Part shown: positions 17,359 through 25,784 of the stretch, in pieces
How the letters are laid out: the number at the start of each line of letters is the position of its first letter
Position numbering within the stretch: the stretch's first letter is position 1
Source of the DNA: Adlercreutzia hattorii
GTDB taxonomy: Bacteria; Actinomycetota; Coriobacteriia; Coriobacteriales; Eggerthellaceae
Direction: 5' to 3'
DNA length: 64,000 nucleotides
Assembly: GCF_011405655.1 (NCBI RefSeq)
Contig: NZ_AP022829.1
Location: forward strand, 1,783,001-1,847,000
The notes under the pieces: model-generated
What the model was told of the DNA's origin: nothing
What the model saw: the letters and a program-made list of their open reading frames with translations, nothing else
Databases searched by the model: none
Position numbers and translations under genes: made by a program

Positions 17359-18993
17359 TTATTCAACCGAGAACACAATGGGGTAAAGGGGTTGCTCGCC
17401 GCGCTGGGCGTCAACTTCCAGCTCGTCGTAGGCTTCCTCGATCTTCGCCACGAGCGCCTCCAGATCCTCGTCGGAATAGCCCTCGCCGGCCAAAATGGTG
17501 CAGGTATCGGCGTCCTCGGCGTCCATCTTGCCGAGCAGCGTCAGCACCGCGCCGTCGATGGAATCGTCCACCGCCTCGATGGAGCCGTCGGCGATGCCGA
17601 TGACGTCGCCCTCGGCGATGGGGTTGCCCTCGGCGTCCTTGGAGTCGCGGGTGGCCCAGGTGACCTCGCCGGTCTTCACGGCCTGGGCGGCCTCGGTCAT
17701 CTCCTCGACGTTCGTTTCCAAGGAGGCATCCACATCCACGGCGAACAGGGCCGAGAAGGCCTGGGGCACCGATTTGGTAGGCACGACGGCACAGGGCGTC
17801 TCAGAGAGCTCGGCAGCGGAGTTGGCCGCCATGATGATGTTCGAGTTGTTCGGCAGGATGATGACCGCATCGGCGTTCACCGATCCTGCGGCGTCCAGCA
17901 GATCCTTCGTGGAGGGGTTCATGGTCTGGCCTCCAGAGACGATGACATCGACTCCGAGGCTCTTCAGGATCTCCGCCTGGCCGGAACCGGCGGCCACGGC
18001 CACAAAGCCCAGGGGCTTGCGCTCGGCCTGCTCCTCGGCGGCCAGCTTCTCGGTGCGCTCGGCCGACTGAATCTGCATGTTGTGGATGAACACCTCGGAG
18101 ATCTGACCGTGATCGAGGAAATACTTCAGCACCTGATCGGGGTGGTCGGAGTGCACGTGCACCTTGAACTTCGGCACCTCGCCCACGCACAGCTCGCAGT
18201 CGCCCATGGTGGAGAGGAACTCAAGCGCGGCATCCTTGTCCAGGGTATCGGAATCCACGAGGAACTCGTTGCAGTAGCGGTACTGGGAGCCCTCCCAGTC
18301 GTTCACCTGCTCGATCTCCACCTTGGGGTGCGACCCCCGGGCGAAGGACATCTCGTCGACCATGGTGCCGGAGCGCCCGAGCAGCGCCGCGGTGAAGGCG
18401 TCGAAGAGGATGGCGAGCCCGAAACCGCCGGCGTCCACCACACCATGCTCCTTGAGCACAGGCAGAAGGTCGGGCGTGCGCTGCACCGAGGCGTAGGCCT
18501 CGGCCACGATGGCGTCCAGGGCCTCGGGGATGGAAAGCTCCTGCTCGACGGCCACCTTGGCGGCGGCGGCGGAATCGCGCAGCACCGTGAGGATCGTGCC
18601 TTCCACCGGCTTGCGCACGGCCTGGAAGGCCACCTCGCGAGCGCGATCGAAGGAGGCAGCGATGGATTCGACATCGAACTCGTCGAAGCTTTGGCTGCCC
18701 TCGCATAGGCCGCGCAAGATCTGGGAGGTGATGACGCCGGAGTTGCCGCGCGCCCCCATGAGGGCACCGGTGGTGATGGCCTTGCGGATATCGGCTCCCG
18801 GAGCACCGATGGGAAGGTTCGCCACGTTGCTCACCACCGACTGGATGGTGAGCGACATGTTCGTGCCGGTGTCGCCGTCGGGCACCGGGAACACGTTCAG
18901 GCGGTTCACTTCCTCCTTGCGCTCGTCGAGAACCTTGGCAGCGGCGGCCACGGCGTTCAGCACGTTATTGGAAGAGTAAGTCGTAGTAGACAT
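17359..18993 (-). CDS. fakA: fatty acid kinase FakA-like (DAK2/DegV-associated) protein
   Basis: 544 aa. The N-terminal DAK2 domain has the ATP/Mg site PVPDGDTGTNMSLT and GARGNSGVITSQILRG. Middle and C-terminal parts match the YloV/FakA architecture. FakA phosphorylates fatty acids held by FakB (DegV) partners; no FakB gene is in this window. It lies downstream of an Asp23-like gene, the standard yloU-yloV pair. Confidence 0.9.
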   Translation of the reverse strand: MSTTTYSSNNVLNAVAAAAKVLDERKEEVNRLNVFPVPDGDTGTNMSLTIQSVVSNVANLPIGAPGADIRKAITTGALMGARGNSGVITSQILRGLCEGSQSFDEFDVESIAASFDRAREVAFQAVRKPVEGTILTVLRDSAAAAKVAVEQELSIPEALDAIVAEAYASVQRTPDLLPVLKEHGVVDAGGFGLAILFDAFTAALLGRSGTMVDEMSFARGSHPKVEIEQVNDWEGSQYRYCNEFLVDSDTLDKDAALEFLSTMGDCELCVGEVPKFKVHVHSDHPDQVLKYFLDHGQISEVFIHNMQIQSAERTEKLAAEEQAERKPLGFVAVAAGSGQAEILKSLGVDVIVSGGQTMNPSTKDLLDAAGSVNADAVIILPNNSNIIMAANSAAELSETPCAVVPTKSVPQAFSALFAVDVDASLETNVEEMTEAAQAVKTGEVTWATRDSKDAEGNPIAEGDVIGIADGSIEAVDDSIDGAVLTLLGKMDAEDADTCTILAGEGYSDEDLEALVAKIEEAYDELEVDAQRGEQPLYPIVFSVE

Positions 18994-19065
18994 GAGGGGT
19001 TAATTCTCCTTCAAGGGCGAGCTGCCCGCATCAGGCGGGCACTTGAGCCCATCTCGCGATGAGCC

Positions 19066-19413
19066 TTAGCGGCGCACCTTGACATCCATGACGTGAACAT
19101 CCACACCGGCCAGCGGCACGCGCGCGTACTCCTTCAGCGCGAAGCTGACCTGGTCGATGAGGTTGCGGGAAACCGTGGCGATGTTGGTGCCGTATTCCAC
19201 GACGATGTACAGATCGACGTGCACCCCCTCTTCCAGAGAACTGACCACCACGCCGCGGCGCAGGCGCGAGGCGGGCAGGATCTTGGCGATGCTGTCGGCG
19301 GCGTTGGGCGCGCACACCCCCACCACGCCGTAGCACTCCATGGCGGCGTTACCGACCAAATCGGCCAGCACGTCGTTGGCAACGTGGAGGTTGCCGGGTA
19401 TCGTAGAACTCAT
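19066..19413 (-). CDS. Asp23/Gls24 family envelope stress protein
   Basis: 115 aa from the ATG at 19413, with GGAAAGGA upstream; the frame extends further up but has no credible earlier start. Matches the compact Asp23 domain (MECYGVVGVCAPNAADSIAK, then GVVVSSLEEGVHVDLYIVVE). Located upstream of fakA. A TATACT -10-like box lies at 19463-19458 on the minus strand. Confidence 0.9.
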   Translation of the reverse strand: MSSTIPGNLHVANDVLADLVGNAAMECYGVVGVCAPNAADSIAKILPASRLRRGVVVSSLEEGVHVDLYIVVEYGTNIATVSRNLIDQVSFALKEYARVPLAGVDVHVMDVKVRR

Positions 19414-19545
19414 GGGACAAATCCTTTCCGCTGAGCTTTGCATACATAGTCGAGAAGAGTATAGCGCAACGAACACTCCGCCGCCGTTACCCCCCGATGA
19501 CAGTCGGCCATATTCCACAAACGAACTCGCATCACCGGAGGCGCC

Positions 19546-19657
19546 GCGAAGGAGGCGGGACGACCCGTGCTCAAGCAATGGCTCGCTTGGTGGAACAGCC
19601 CACTGGGCTGTTCCAGTCGCTGCGCAACCTGCACGCGGGCCGCCCCGCCTCCTTCGC
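19546..19657. repeat. nested hairpin element, family 3
   Basis: Outer arms 19546-19570 and 19631-19657 pair with two small bulges, inner arms form a near-continuous palindrome at 19591-19615 (TGGAACAGCCCA and its complement). Internal-loop sides are GCTCAAGCAATGGCTCGC and GTCGCTGCGCAACCTG, resembling those of families 1 and 2. It fills most of the 325-base space between asp23 and rpmB. Confidence 0.8.
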
Positions 19658-19683
19658 ATCGTCAACTTTGTGCCGAAACAGAG

Positions 19684-19704
19684 AAAGCCCGCGGGGCGGG
19701 CTTT
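19684..19704 (-). terminator. intrinsic terminator of rpmB
   Basis: AAAGCCCGC, GGG, GCGGGCTTT; usable in either direction. It lies 36 bases after the rpmB stop. Confidence 0.7.
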
Positions 19705-19739
19705 TGGATTCTCTGGAAAAGAAAGCGGAAACGCTCTTG

Positions 19740-19931
19740 CTAGGCGCGCTCCACCTTTCCGGCCTTCATGCAGGAGGTGCACACGTTGGCGCGACGGACA
19801 TGGCCCTTCGCGTCGCGAATGGTGATCTTCTGGATGTTGGGACGGAACACGCGGTTGCTCACACGGTGAGAGTGGCTGATGCTACGACCGGCAACCGGGT
19901 GCTTACCGCAAACTTCGCAAACCTTCGACAT
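19740..19931 (-). CDS. rpmB: 50S ribosomal protein L28
   Basis: 63 aa from the ATG at 19931 (MSKVCEVCGKHPVAGRSISH). It carries the zinc-binding type of L28 with CEVC and CTSC pairs. GGAG is 8 bases upstream. Own promoter at 19982-20011. Confidence 0.96.
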   Translation of the reverse strand: MSKVCEVCGKHPVAGRSISHSHRVSNRVFRPNIQKITIRDAKGHVRRANVCTSCMKAGKVERA

Positions 19932-19981
19932 TGATATCAACTCCGTAGTGCTTGTTGTTTCGTTTTGGACACAGCTCGCCA

Positions 19982-20011
19982 ACTATAGCACAGCGCGCGC
20001 GGTGAGGGCAA
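19982..20011 (-). promoter_or_regulatory. promoter of rpmB
   Basis: Minus-strand TTGCCC (20011-20006), 18-base spacer, TATAGT (19987-19982), about 50 bases upstream of the L28 start. Confidence 0.55.
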
Positions 20012-20017
20012 CAGAAA

Positions 20018-20734
20018 TTATGCGATCACCAGCAAACGCTTGCACGAGGGGCACATACCCAGCGGTGCCTGGTTGCGCAGATCGATAAGACGGCCGCCGT
20101 CGATGACCGTGCGGCAGGCGCCGCAGCGGTTGCCGTCGAGCACGCCGATGGCCACGCCGGAGCGGGCCGCCGTGCGGTTGTAGACGTCCAATAGCTGCGG
20201 GGAGACCTTCGCCTCCACCTGGCCGCGAGCCGCTTCCAGCTTGGCGATGGCGAGTTTGAGGTCGCCCCCCTGCTTCTGGAACGAGTCGATGGCCTCCTGC
20301 TCCTTGGCGGCGATCTCCTCCAGGGCGAGCGAGATCTGGGCCTCCATGGCGCTGATCTTGTCCAGCTCGGCGGCCACCCCGGCGCGATCCTCGGCGATGG
20401 TGGCGCGGCGGCGCACGATGCCCGCCAGCTCCTTGGTGCGGGCCTCCACGTTGCGGAAGTCACCGTGAGCGGCGTCGATGGCGGCCTGGACGCCGGCCTC
20501 CTTCTTGGCCAGCGACGCGTCCTCGTCGTCGATGCGGGTGATCTTCTTCGTGGTGGCGCGCTTGAGCTCGGCCACCTGCTCGGATTTGGCCTCGATGGCG
20601 GCCTTCTTGTCGCGGGCGGCCACGATGATGCCGCGCTGGGGCAGCTCGTCCAGCTCCTTGCTCAGGCGCTTGATCTCGAGATCGATGCGCTGCAGTTCGA
20701 ACAGACCTTCGATATCGTCGCGCGTAGCCTCCAT
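20018..20734 (-). CDS. coiled-coil zinc-ribbon protein (C4-type, DUF164-like)
   Basis: 238 aa. A long coiled coil (about residues 10-170) followed by a zinc ribbon with CGAC and CPSC pairs near the C-terminus, the layout of the CdsZ/DUF164 family of putative nucleic-acid-binding proteins. It lies downstream of the NIF3 gene, a frequent pairing. Function not established. Confidence 0.85.
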   Translation of the reverse strand: MEATRDDIEGLFELQRIDLEIKRLSKELDELPQRGIIVAARDKKAAIEAKSEQVAELKRATTKKITRIDDEDASLAKKEAGVQAAIDAAHGDFRNVEARTKELAGIVRRRATIAEDRAGVAAELDKISAMEAQISLALEEIAAKEQEAIDSFQKQGGDLKLAIAKLEAARGQVEAKVSPQLLDVYNRTAARSGVAIGVLDGNRCGACRTVIDGGRLIDLRNQAPLGMCPSCKRLLVIA

Positions 20735-20823
20735 GGAACCTCACTTTCGATCTCTGTTTTCTCCCTGACAATAATAGGCGAAAACCCAGATCTTGGGCAG
20801 GGGCAATGGAGAAAATTACGCAA

Positions 20824-21732
20824 CTAGACGCGGACGGCCTCCGGCGTCCACCAGTTCTCGGACTGATCGACAAGCGTCACCGCCTCGGCAGGGACGCCGG
20901 CGCGGGCCAGCGCCTCGGCCAGCACGGCCGCCAAGGGCAGCTCGCTCACATCGTGGCCGAGCTCGATGACGGCCACGTGCGCCGCCGCCAGCTCCAGCGC
21001 GGTGTGGTACTTCATCTCGCCGCAGACGACGGCGTCCACCCCGGCCGCGACGAGCGCCGGCGCGAGGCTGGCCGCCGAGCCCGTGGCCGTGACGACCCGG
21101 CGCACCGGCGCATCGGGGGCGCCCCATACCCGCGGCGCGCGGCCGAAGACCGCCATGCAGCGGGCAGCCAGGCGCGCCAAGGTCTCGGGCTCGCCGTCGT
21201 TGTCGGGCACCTCGCAGATCTGCCCGTAGCCCTTGCGCCGCGAGCCCTCCAAGGGCTCGGCGAAGCGCAGGGTGAACTTGAGCCCCAGCATACCGGGCAG
21301 CACCCGGGCCGCCGCCGGGCTCACATCGAGCGCCGTGTGGAAATCCATGAGCGCCACCTGGTTGCGGATGGCGGCCCATACCACGGCCCCGGGGCTTTCC
21401 AGGGCGCTCGCCTCGGGCGCGAAGGCATCGGGGGCCTCGAGAAACGCCGGATGATGGGTGAGGAGCACGTTGGCCCCGGCCTCGGCAGCCGCGGCCACGG
21501 CAGCCGGCGTGGCGTCCAGGGCCACGGCCACCCGGGTCACGGGCAGCGAGCGCTCCCCCACCAGAAGCCCGGTGCGGTCCCACTTCTCGGCATCCTCGGC
21601 CGGGAACTCCTTCAGCAGCGCCTTCTCCAGGCCGCCGATGGTCATGTTGAACGTGCGCGGCGCGAGATGGGACTCGCCCCGCTTGGAAAGAGCCTCGGTG
21701 CTGGCCTTGTCGGCCTTGTTGAACAATCCCAT
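20824..21732 (-). CDS. NIF3/YqfO-like dinuclear metal protein
   Basis: 302 aa from the ATG at 21732 (AAGAAAGAAG upstream). Typical NIF3 pieces are GLLVGE, the metal-binding LLTHHPAF, GYGQICEV, TGSAASL and ELGHDVSE. The first 30 residues form an extra charged extension. Members are often annotated GTP cyclohydrolase I type 2 homologs; the actual reaction is uncertain. Confidence 0.9.
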   Translation of the reverse strand: MGLFNKADKASTEALSKRGESHLAPRTFNMTIGGLEKALLKEFPAEDAEKWDRTGLLVGERSLPVTRVAVALDATPAAVAAAAEAGANVLLTHHPAFLEAPDAFAPEASALESPGAVVWAAIRNQVALMDFHTALDVSPAAARVLPGMLGLKFTLRFAEPLEGSRRKGYGQICEVPDNDGEPETLARLAARCMAVFGRAPRVWGAPDAPVRRVVTATGSAASLAPALVAAGVDAVVCGEMKYHTALELAAAHVAVIELGHDVSELPLAAVLAEALARAGVPAEAVTLVDQSENWWTPEAVRV

Positions 21733-21785
21733 ATGATCAGCTTCTTTCTTGGAACGGAATCGGCGCGCCTTATCGCGGACGCACC

Positions 21786-22601
21786 CTATTCGATGGTAAT
21801 GCTTCGACGGTCGCCTGTGGCTGTCGGAACGGTAACGCTTCTGTAGCCCGCCTCGTACATGAGCCCGTAGGCCCGCTCGATGTCCCGGGCCACGTTGGCC
21901 GGGTCGTGGGAGTCGCAGCCCACGGTGCAGGGCACGCCGGCGCGGCAGAAGGCGGCGAGCAGCCCCGGGGCCGGGAACATCTCGGCGCAGGCGTAGTAGC
22001 CGCCCGACGTGTTCACCTCCACCATGCGGCCGCCGGCGCGCGCCGCCTCGGCCATCTCGTCGTAGAGGGACTCCAGGCTGAAACTCGGGTAATAGCCGAA
22101 CTTCTTCGCGAGATCCGGATGGCTCATGGCGTCGTAGGGCAGGCTCGCATTCGATGCCGCCTCGCACCACAGCTCGCCGTAGCGCCGCCAGATGGCGTCC
22201 GGCGCCCCGGGCTCCTTCCAACGGGCCTTCTGATCGGGATCGTCGAAGGCCCAGCCGTCGATGAAGTGCACCGACAGAAGGCGGAAGCGGAAGGGGGCCA
22301 GCGCCTCCTCGGTCAGCTGGCGGTCCTCCAAGGCGCCGAGGTAGTCCATCTCGGTGCCGGTGACGAATTCGATCTGCGGGTGCCGGGCGCGGGCCTCGTC
22401 GATTTCAGCCAAGTAGGCATCCACCATCTGCGGCCTCATGGAGAGGTACTCGTCCGGGTCGAAGGCCGCAGAGAGCGGGAAGTGCTCGGTGAAGGCGAGG
22501 GTGGTCAGGCCGGCGGCCGCGGCGGCGTCGGCGTACTCGGCGATGCTTCCGGTGCCGTGGCCGGAATAGACGCAATGGCAATGGGTGTTTACGAGTTCCA
22601 C
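21786..22601 (-). CDS. PHP-domain phosphatase, histidinol-phosphatase type
   Basis: 271 aa. The PHP metal motif NTHCHCVYSGHG at the start, FTEHFPLS, then SVHFIDGWAF and CDSHDPANV supply the expected metal-binding His/Asp residues. The HisK-type histidinol phosphatases share this form, but no his genes are nearby, so the substrate is open. Confidence 0.85.
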   Translation of the reverse strand: MELVNTHCHCVYSGHGTGSIAEYADAAAAAGLTTLAFTEHFPLSAAFDPDEYLSMRPQMVDAYLAEIDEARARHPQIEFVTGTEMDYLGALEDRQLTEEALAPFRFRLLSVHFIDGWAFDDPDQKARWKEPGAPDAIWRRYGELWCEAASNASLPYDAMSHPDLAKKFGYYPSFSLESLYDEMAEAARAGGRMVEVNTSGGYYACAEMFPAPGLLAAFCRAGVPCTVGCDSHDPANVARDIERAYGLMYEAGYRSVTVPTATGDRRSITIE

Positions 22602-22629
22602 TTAATTGCTCTCCTTGTCCGTGCGCGGA

Positions 22630-22666
22630 TTCGGGGTGGTGGTGCCGTGCTCAAACAGCAATCCCC
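22630..22666 (+). repeat. half copy of hairpin family 2
   Basis: The sequence CGGGGTGGTGGTGCCG followed by TGCTCAAACAGCA repeats the left half of the next element without its inner stem or right arm. Confidence 0.6.
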
Positions 22667-22687
22667 GCATCTCTCGACCGCTTGTCC

Positions 22688-22815
22688 GCGTGTGGGCTCG
22701 GGGCGGAAGTGCCGTGCTCAAACAGCATTCTATGGCAGATCTCGTCGAGGGTTCTGACGTATCTGCATGCCATAGAATGAACTGCGCGCGGCACCACCGC
22801 CCCGAGCCCACACGC
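22688..22815. repeat. nested hairpin element, family 2 copy A
   Basis: Outer arms 22688-22714 and 22789-22815 (27 bases, nearly perfect), inner arms TTCTATGGCA at 22728-22737 and its complement at 22768-22777. Loop sides are TGCTCAAACAGCA and TGAACTGCGCG. It lies between the PHP gene and the cysteine desulfurase. The same inner stem returns at 30121-30249. Confidence 0.9.
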
Positions 22816-22855
22816 TGCTCTTACAACAATGAAATGCTTTATCTTCTACCGTATT

Positions 22856-24154
22856 CTACCAGTTCAATACTTTGTTCAAAGCCTTCTCGAAGGCCGCTAT
22901 ATCGGCCTCGGTGGTGTATCTTCCCATGGAGATGCGCAGGGCGTTGTAGGACGTATCTCCGGTGATGCCCATAGCGCGCAGGACGTGGCTCGGCTCCAGG
23001 GAGTGGCTGGAGCAGGCGCTGCCGCCGGCGACGCAGATGCCGAGCTGGTCGAAGCGCAGCACCATGGTCTCGCTCTCCCACTCATCGGCCAGGCCGTGGA
23101 CGATGTTGGGGAGAAAGTCGCGGCTGCCCGCATCCACCTCCACCGTGGGCTGGATGCCGCCGATGGAGCCCATGGCCGCATAGAGGCGGTCGCGCAGGGC
23201 GCGCAGGCGGGCGGACTCCTCCGGCTCGGCTTCCTGGGCCGCCTCCAGAGCGGCGACGAAGCCGGTGACGCCGGCGACGTTCTGGGTGCCGCTGCGGCGA
23301 CCGGATTCCTGACCGCCGCCCAAAAGGTAGGGGGCGAAGGGAGTGCGGGCCTTCAGGTACAGGGCGCCCACGCCCTTGGGGCCGCCGATCTTGTGGGCCG
23401 AGAAGGAGGCGGCGTCCACGCCGAGCTCCTGCAGGTTCAAGGGCATCTTGCCCAGGGCCTGCACGGCATCGGTGTGGAAGAGGGCGCCGCGCTCGTGGGC
23501 CAGCGCCGCCAGCTCGCGGATGGGCTGGATGGCGCCCACCTCGGAATTCGCCGCTTGCACCGAGACGAGCACCGTGTCGTCGGTGAGCGCCTCGGCCAGC
23601 GAAGAGGCCTCGATGAAGCCCTGGCGGTTGGGGCGCAGGTAGGTGACGCGCACGCCTTCGGCCTCAAGGCGCCGGCAGGGCGCGAGCACGGCATCGTGCT
23701 CGATGGCGGAGGTGATGACGTGCAGGGCGCGGTCCTTCTGGCCGGTAAGGCGCCGCTGCTCGGCGGCCGCCTGCACAAGGCCGAGGATGGCCGCGTCGTC
23801 GGCCTCGGTGGCGCCGGAGGTGAAGACGATCTCATCGGGGCGCCGGGCGCCCAGGGCCCGGGCCGCGCGGCGCCGGGCGCTTTCCAGAAGATCGAAGGCG
23901 GCGCGCCCCACCCCGTACAGGGCGTTGGCATTGGCATTCACGGCCAAGTTCGCAGGCCCGGGCACCTGGAAGGGCGCCATGGCGCCGGCCGCCTCGGCGC
24001 ACAGGGGGGCGGTGGCGGCGTAGTCCAGGTAGATGAAGTCCGCCGCCGGCTCGGGCAGAACGGCGTCCTCGGCATCGGCGCGCCCCTCGGCCATGGCCAC
24101 ATCGGCCGCCAATTCGCGCTCGACGGCCGCAAGGTTTTCCGCAGTGTTGCTCAT
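22856..24154 (-). CDS. cysteine desulfurase (NifS/IscS type)
   Basis: 432 aa from the ATG at 24154, with GGAG 7 bases upstream. The PLP lysine is in FSAHKIGGPKGVGALYL, and the catalytic-loop Cys is in VAGGSACSSHS. It moves sulfur from cysteine to Fe-S or tRNA thiolation acceptors. No IscU or thiI partner is adjacent. An N-terminal extension of about 45 residues precedes the usual IYLDYAAT start. Confidence 0.93.
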   Translation of the reverse strand: MSNTAENLAAVERELAADVAMAEGRADAEDAVLPEPAADFIYLDYAATAPLCAEAAGAMAPFQVPGPANLAVNANANALYGVGRAAFDLLESARRRAARALGARRPDEIVFTSGATEADDAAILGLVQAAAEQRRLTGQKDRALHVITSAIEHDAVLAPCRRLEAEGVRVTYLRPNRQGFIEASSLAEALTDDTVLVSVQAANSEVGAIQPIRELAALAHERGALFHTDAVQALGKMPLNLQELGVDAASFSAHKIGGPKGVGALYLKARTPFAPYLLGGGQESGRRSGTQNVAGVTGFVAALEAAQEAEPEESARLRALRDRLYAAMGSIGGIQPTVEVDAGSRDFLPNIVHGLADEWESETMVLRFDQLGICVAGGSACSSHSLEPSHVLRAMGITGDTSYNALRISMGRYTTEADIAAFEKALNKVLNW

Positions 24155-24174
24155 CGCGCTCCTTCTTCTCCCTC

Positions 24175-24885
24175 TTAATCCCATTGGCCGCGGGCCAGGG
24201 CGGCCTCGCGGGCCTCGTCGGCCGCGCCCTTCACGGCGCCAATGGCCGCCCGCGGGTCGTCGGCCTTGAACACGGCGTTGCCGCAGACGAGCACGTCGGC
24301 CCCGGCGGCGGCCACAAGCGGCGCCGTGGAAAGCCCGATGCCGCCGTCCACCTGGATGAGCAGCTCCTCGTTGCCGGCCGCCCGCGCCATCTGCACCACC
24401 TCGGCCACCTTCAAATCGGATCCCGCGATGTAGCTTTGCCCGGAGAAGCCCGGCTCCACCGACATGACGAGCGCCATGTCCAGCTCGGCGATGACCGGCG
24501 AAAGCGCGCTCACGGGCGTCTTGGGCTTTAAGGCCGCCGCCGCCAGAAGGCCCGCCTCGTGGATCTGGGCGATGGCCCGCGCCAGATCGGCCTCGTCCAG
24601 CGCCTCCACGTGCACGTTCAAAAGGTCGGCGCCGGCGTCAATGAACCAGGGCAGCTCGTCCAGCGGGTTGTCGATCATGAGGTGCACGTCGCACAGGAGG
24701 TTCGTGGCGGGCTTGAGCTGCTTCAAGAGCGGCACGCCCATGGTGAGGTTCGGCACGAAGTGGCCATCCATGACGTCGATATGGACGAAGGCGGCGCCGC
24801 CCTCCTCGATCATGCGAATGTCCTGCCCGAGGTTCATGAAATCGGCGGACAGGATTGAAGGGGCGATTTTCACAGGTTGGTACAT
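24175..24885 (-). CDS. rpe: ribulose-phosphate 3-epimerase
   Basis: 236 aa if started at the ATG at 24885 (MYQPVKIAPSILSADF), which has GAGG 9 bases upstream; ATGs at 24894 and 24900 are also in frame. HIDVMDGHFVPNLTMG and SVEPGFSGQ are family signatures with the catalytic Asp and metal ligands. It interconverts ribulose- and xylulose-5-phosphate. Confidence 0.94.
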   Translation of the reverse strand: MYQPVKIAPSILSADFMNLGQDIRMIEEGGAAFVHIDVMDGHFVPNLTMGVPLLKQLKPATNLLCDVHLMIDNPLDELPWFIDAGADLLNVHVEALDEADLARAIAQIHEAGLLAAAALKPKTPVSALSPVIAELDMALVMSVEPGFSGQSYIAGSDLKVAEVVQMARAAGNEELLIQVDGGIGLSTAPLVAAAGADVLVCGNAVFKADDPRAAIGAVKGAADEAREAALARGQWD

Positions 24886-24930
24886 AGGACGCATCCTCAT
24901 CTCGCGGCTTTCCGATGGCGACATTCTACC

Positions 24931-24959
24931 GCGACGGCGAGGCCCCGACGGCCTATAAT
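24931..24959 (+). promoter_or_regulatory. promoter of the alkyltransferase-like gene
   Basis: GCGACG (24931-24936), 17 bases, TATAAT (24954-24959) on the plus strand, divergent from rpe. The -10 is a perfect match to consensus. Confidence 0.5.
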
Positions 24960-25070
24960 GACCATCAGCGGCAAACCTGCACGGAGCGGCCCGGCGCCCA
25001 CGGCCGGCCCCGCAGATGCGCCCGCGCCCCGATGGGGCGCCGACGCCTTCCGACGAGAGCGAGGACACCC

Positions 25071-25538
25071 ATGCCCAGCACGACTCGCAGCACCTTCTTC
25101 ACCTATCCGACGAAGTTCGGGCCCGTCACCATCGCCGCCGACGGTACCGCCGTAACCGCCGTCAGCTTCGGCGAGCAGAACCTCCCCGGCGACCGGCAGC
25201 CCACGGCGCTCACCACCGAGGCCGCCAACCAGATCATGGCCTACCTCGCCGGCCAGCGCTCGGCGTTCACCGTTCCCATGCGCCCCGAGGGCAGCGCCTT
25301 CCAACAGGAGGTATGGAAGGCCGCGGCGAACATCCCCTACGGGCACACGACCACGGCCCGCGCCCTCGCCGAAACGCTGGGGCACCCCGGCTCCTTCCGC
25401 TCCGTCGGCGCCGCCCTGCGCGCCTGCCCCACTCCCCTGCTCGTACCAACGCACCGCATCGTCACCGCCACCGGCAAGCCCACCGACGACATCAACGCCG
25501 CCCTCCTGAAACTAGAGCAGCAGCCTCTCACCAGGTAG
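25071..25538 (+). CDS. alkyltransferase-like protein (Ogt/MGMT fold without the active Cys)
   Basis: 155 aa; GAGGA lies 7 bases before the ATG. The C-terminal part matches the DNA-binding domain of O6-alkylguanine transferases, including the Arg-finger helix (HPGSFRSVGAALRA). The active-site PCHR motif reads PTHR: Thr127 stands where the alkyl-accepting Cys should be. It therefore cannot repair by transfer; by analogy with ATL proteins it may flag O6-alkylguanine for nucleotide excision repair. One of few plus-strand chromosomal genes here. Confidence 0.85.
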   Translation: MPSTTRSTFFTYPTKFGPVTIAADGTAVTAVSFGEQNLPGDRQPTALTTEAANQIMAYLAGQRSAFTVPMRPEGSAFQQEVWKAAANIPYGHTTTARALAETLGHPGSFRSVGAALRACPTPLLVPTHRIVTATGKPTDDINAALLKLEQQPLTR

Positions 25539-25770
25539 CGCTCCCGGGCACCGGGGCAACCGAGACCCTGCAGCATCCGAGAGCGCCGGGGGCGTCGCCG
25601 AAACTCTCTGAACACCAATTTGAAAAAGCGCCCCCGAAGGGGCGCCCATAAAAGCATGAAGCAGCGCAGCGCCTGAGGCCGAAGGCCGAACAGCGGAGCG
25701 GGTGTTGCGGCGATGCCGCCGGCGCTCTCGGACGCGGACAGGCGACGACCGCCCCGGCGCCCGGGAGCGC
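25538..25770. repeat. 233-bp two-stage nested palindrome
   Basis: Outer arms 25538-25557 and 25751-25770 (20 bp, one mismatch), two 19-base internal-loop sides, middle arms 25577-25600 and 25708-25731 (24 bp, two mismatches), and an apical region with a terminator-like hairpin (GCGCCCCCGAAGGGGCGCC, 25628-25646). The outer arm overlaps the stop codon of the alkyltransferase-like gene. It fills the space to the solute-binding gene. Confidence 0.85.
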
Positions 25771-25784
25771 GGACAGGTCAAAAC

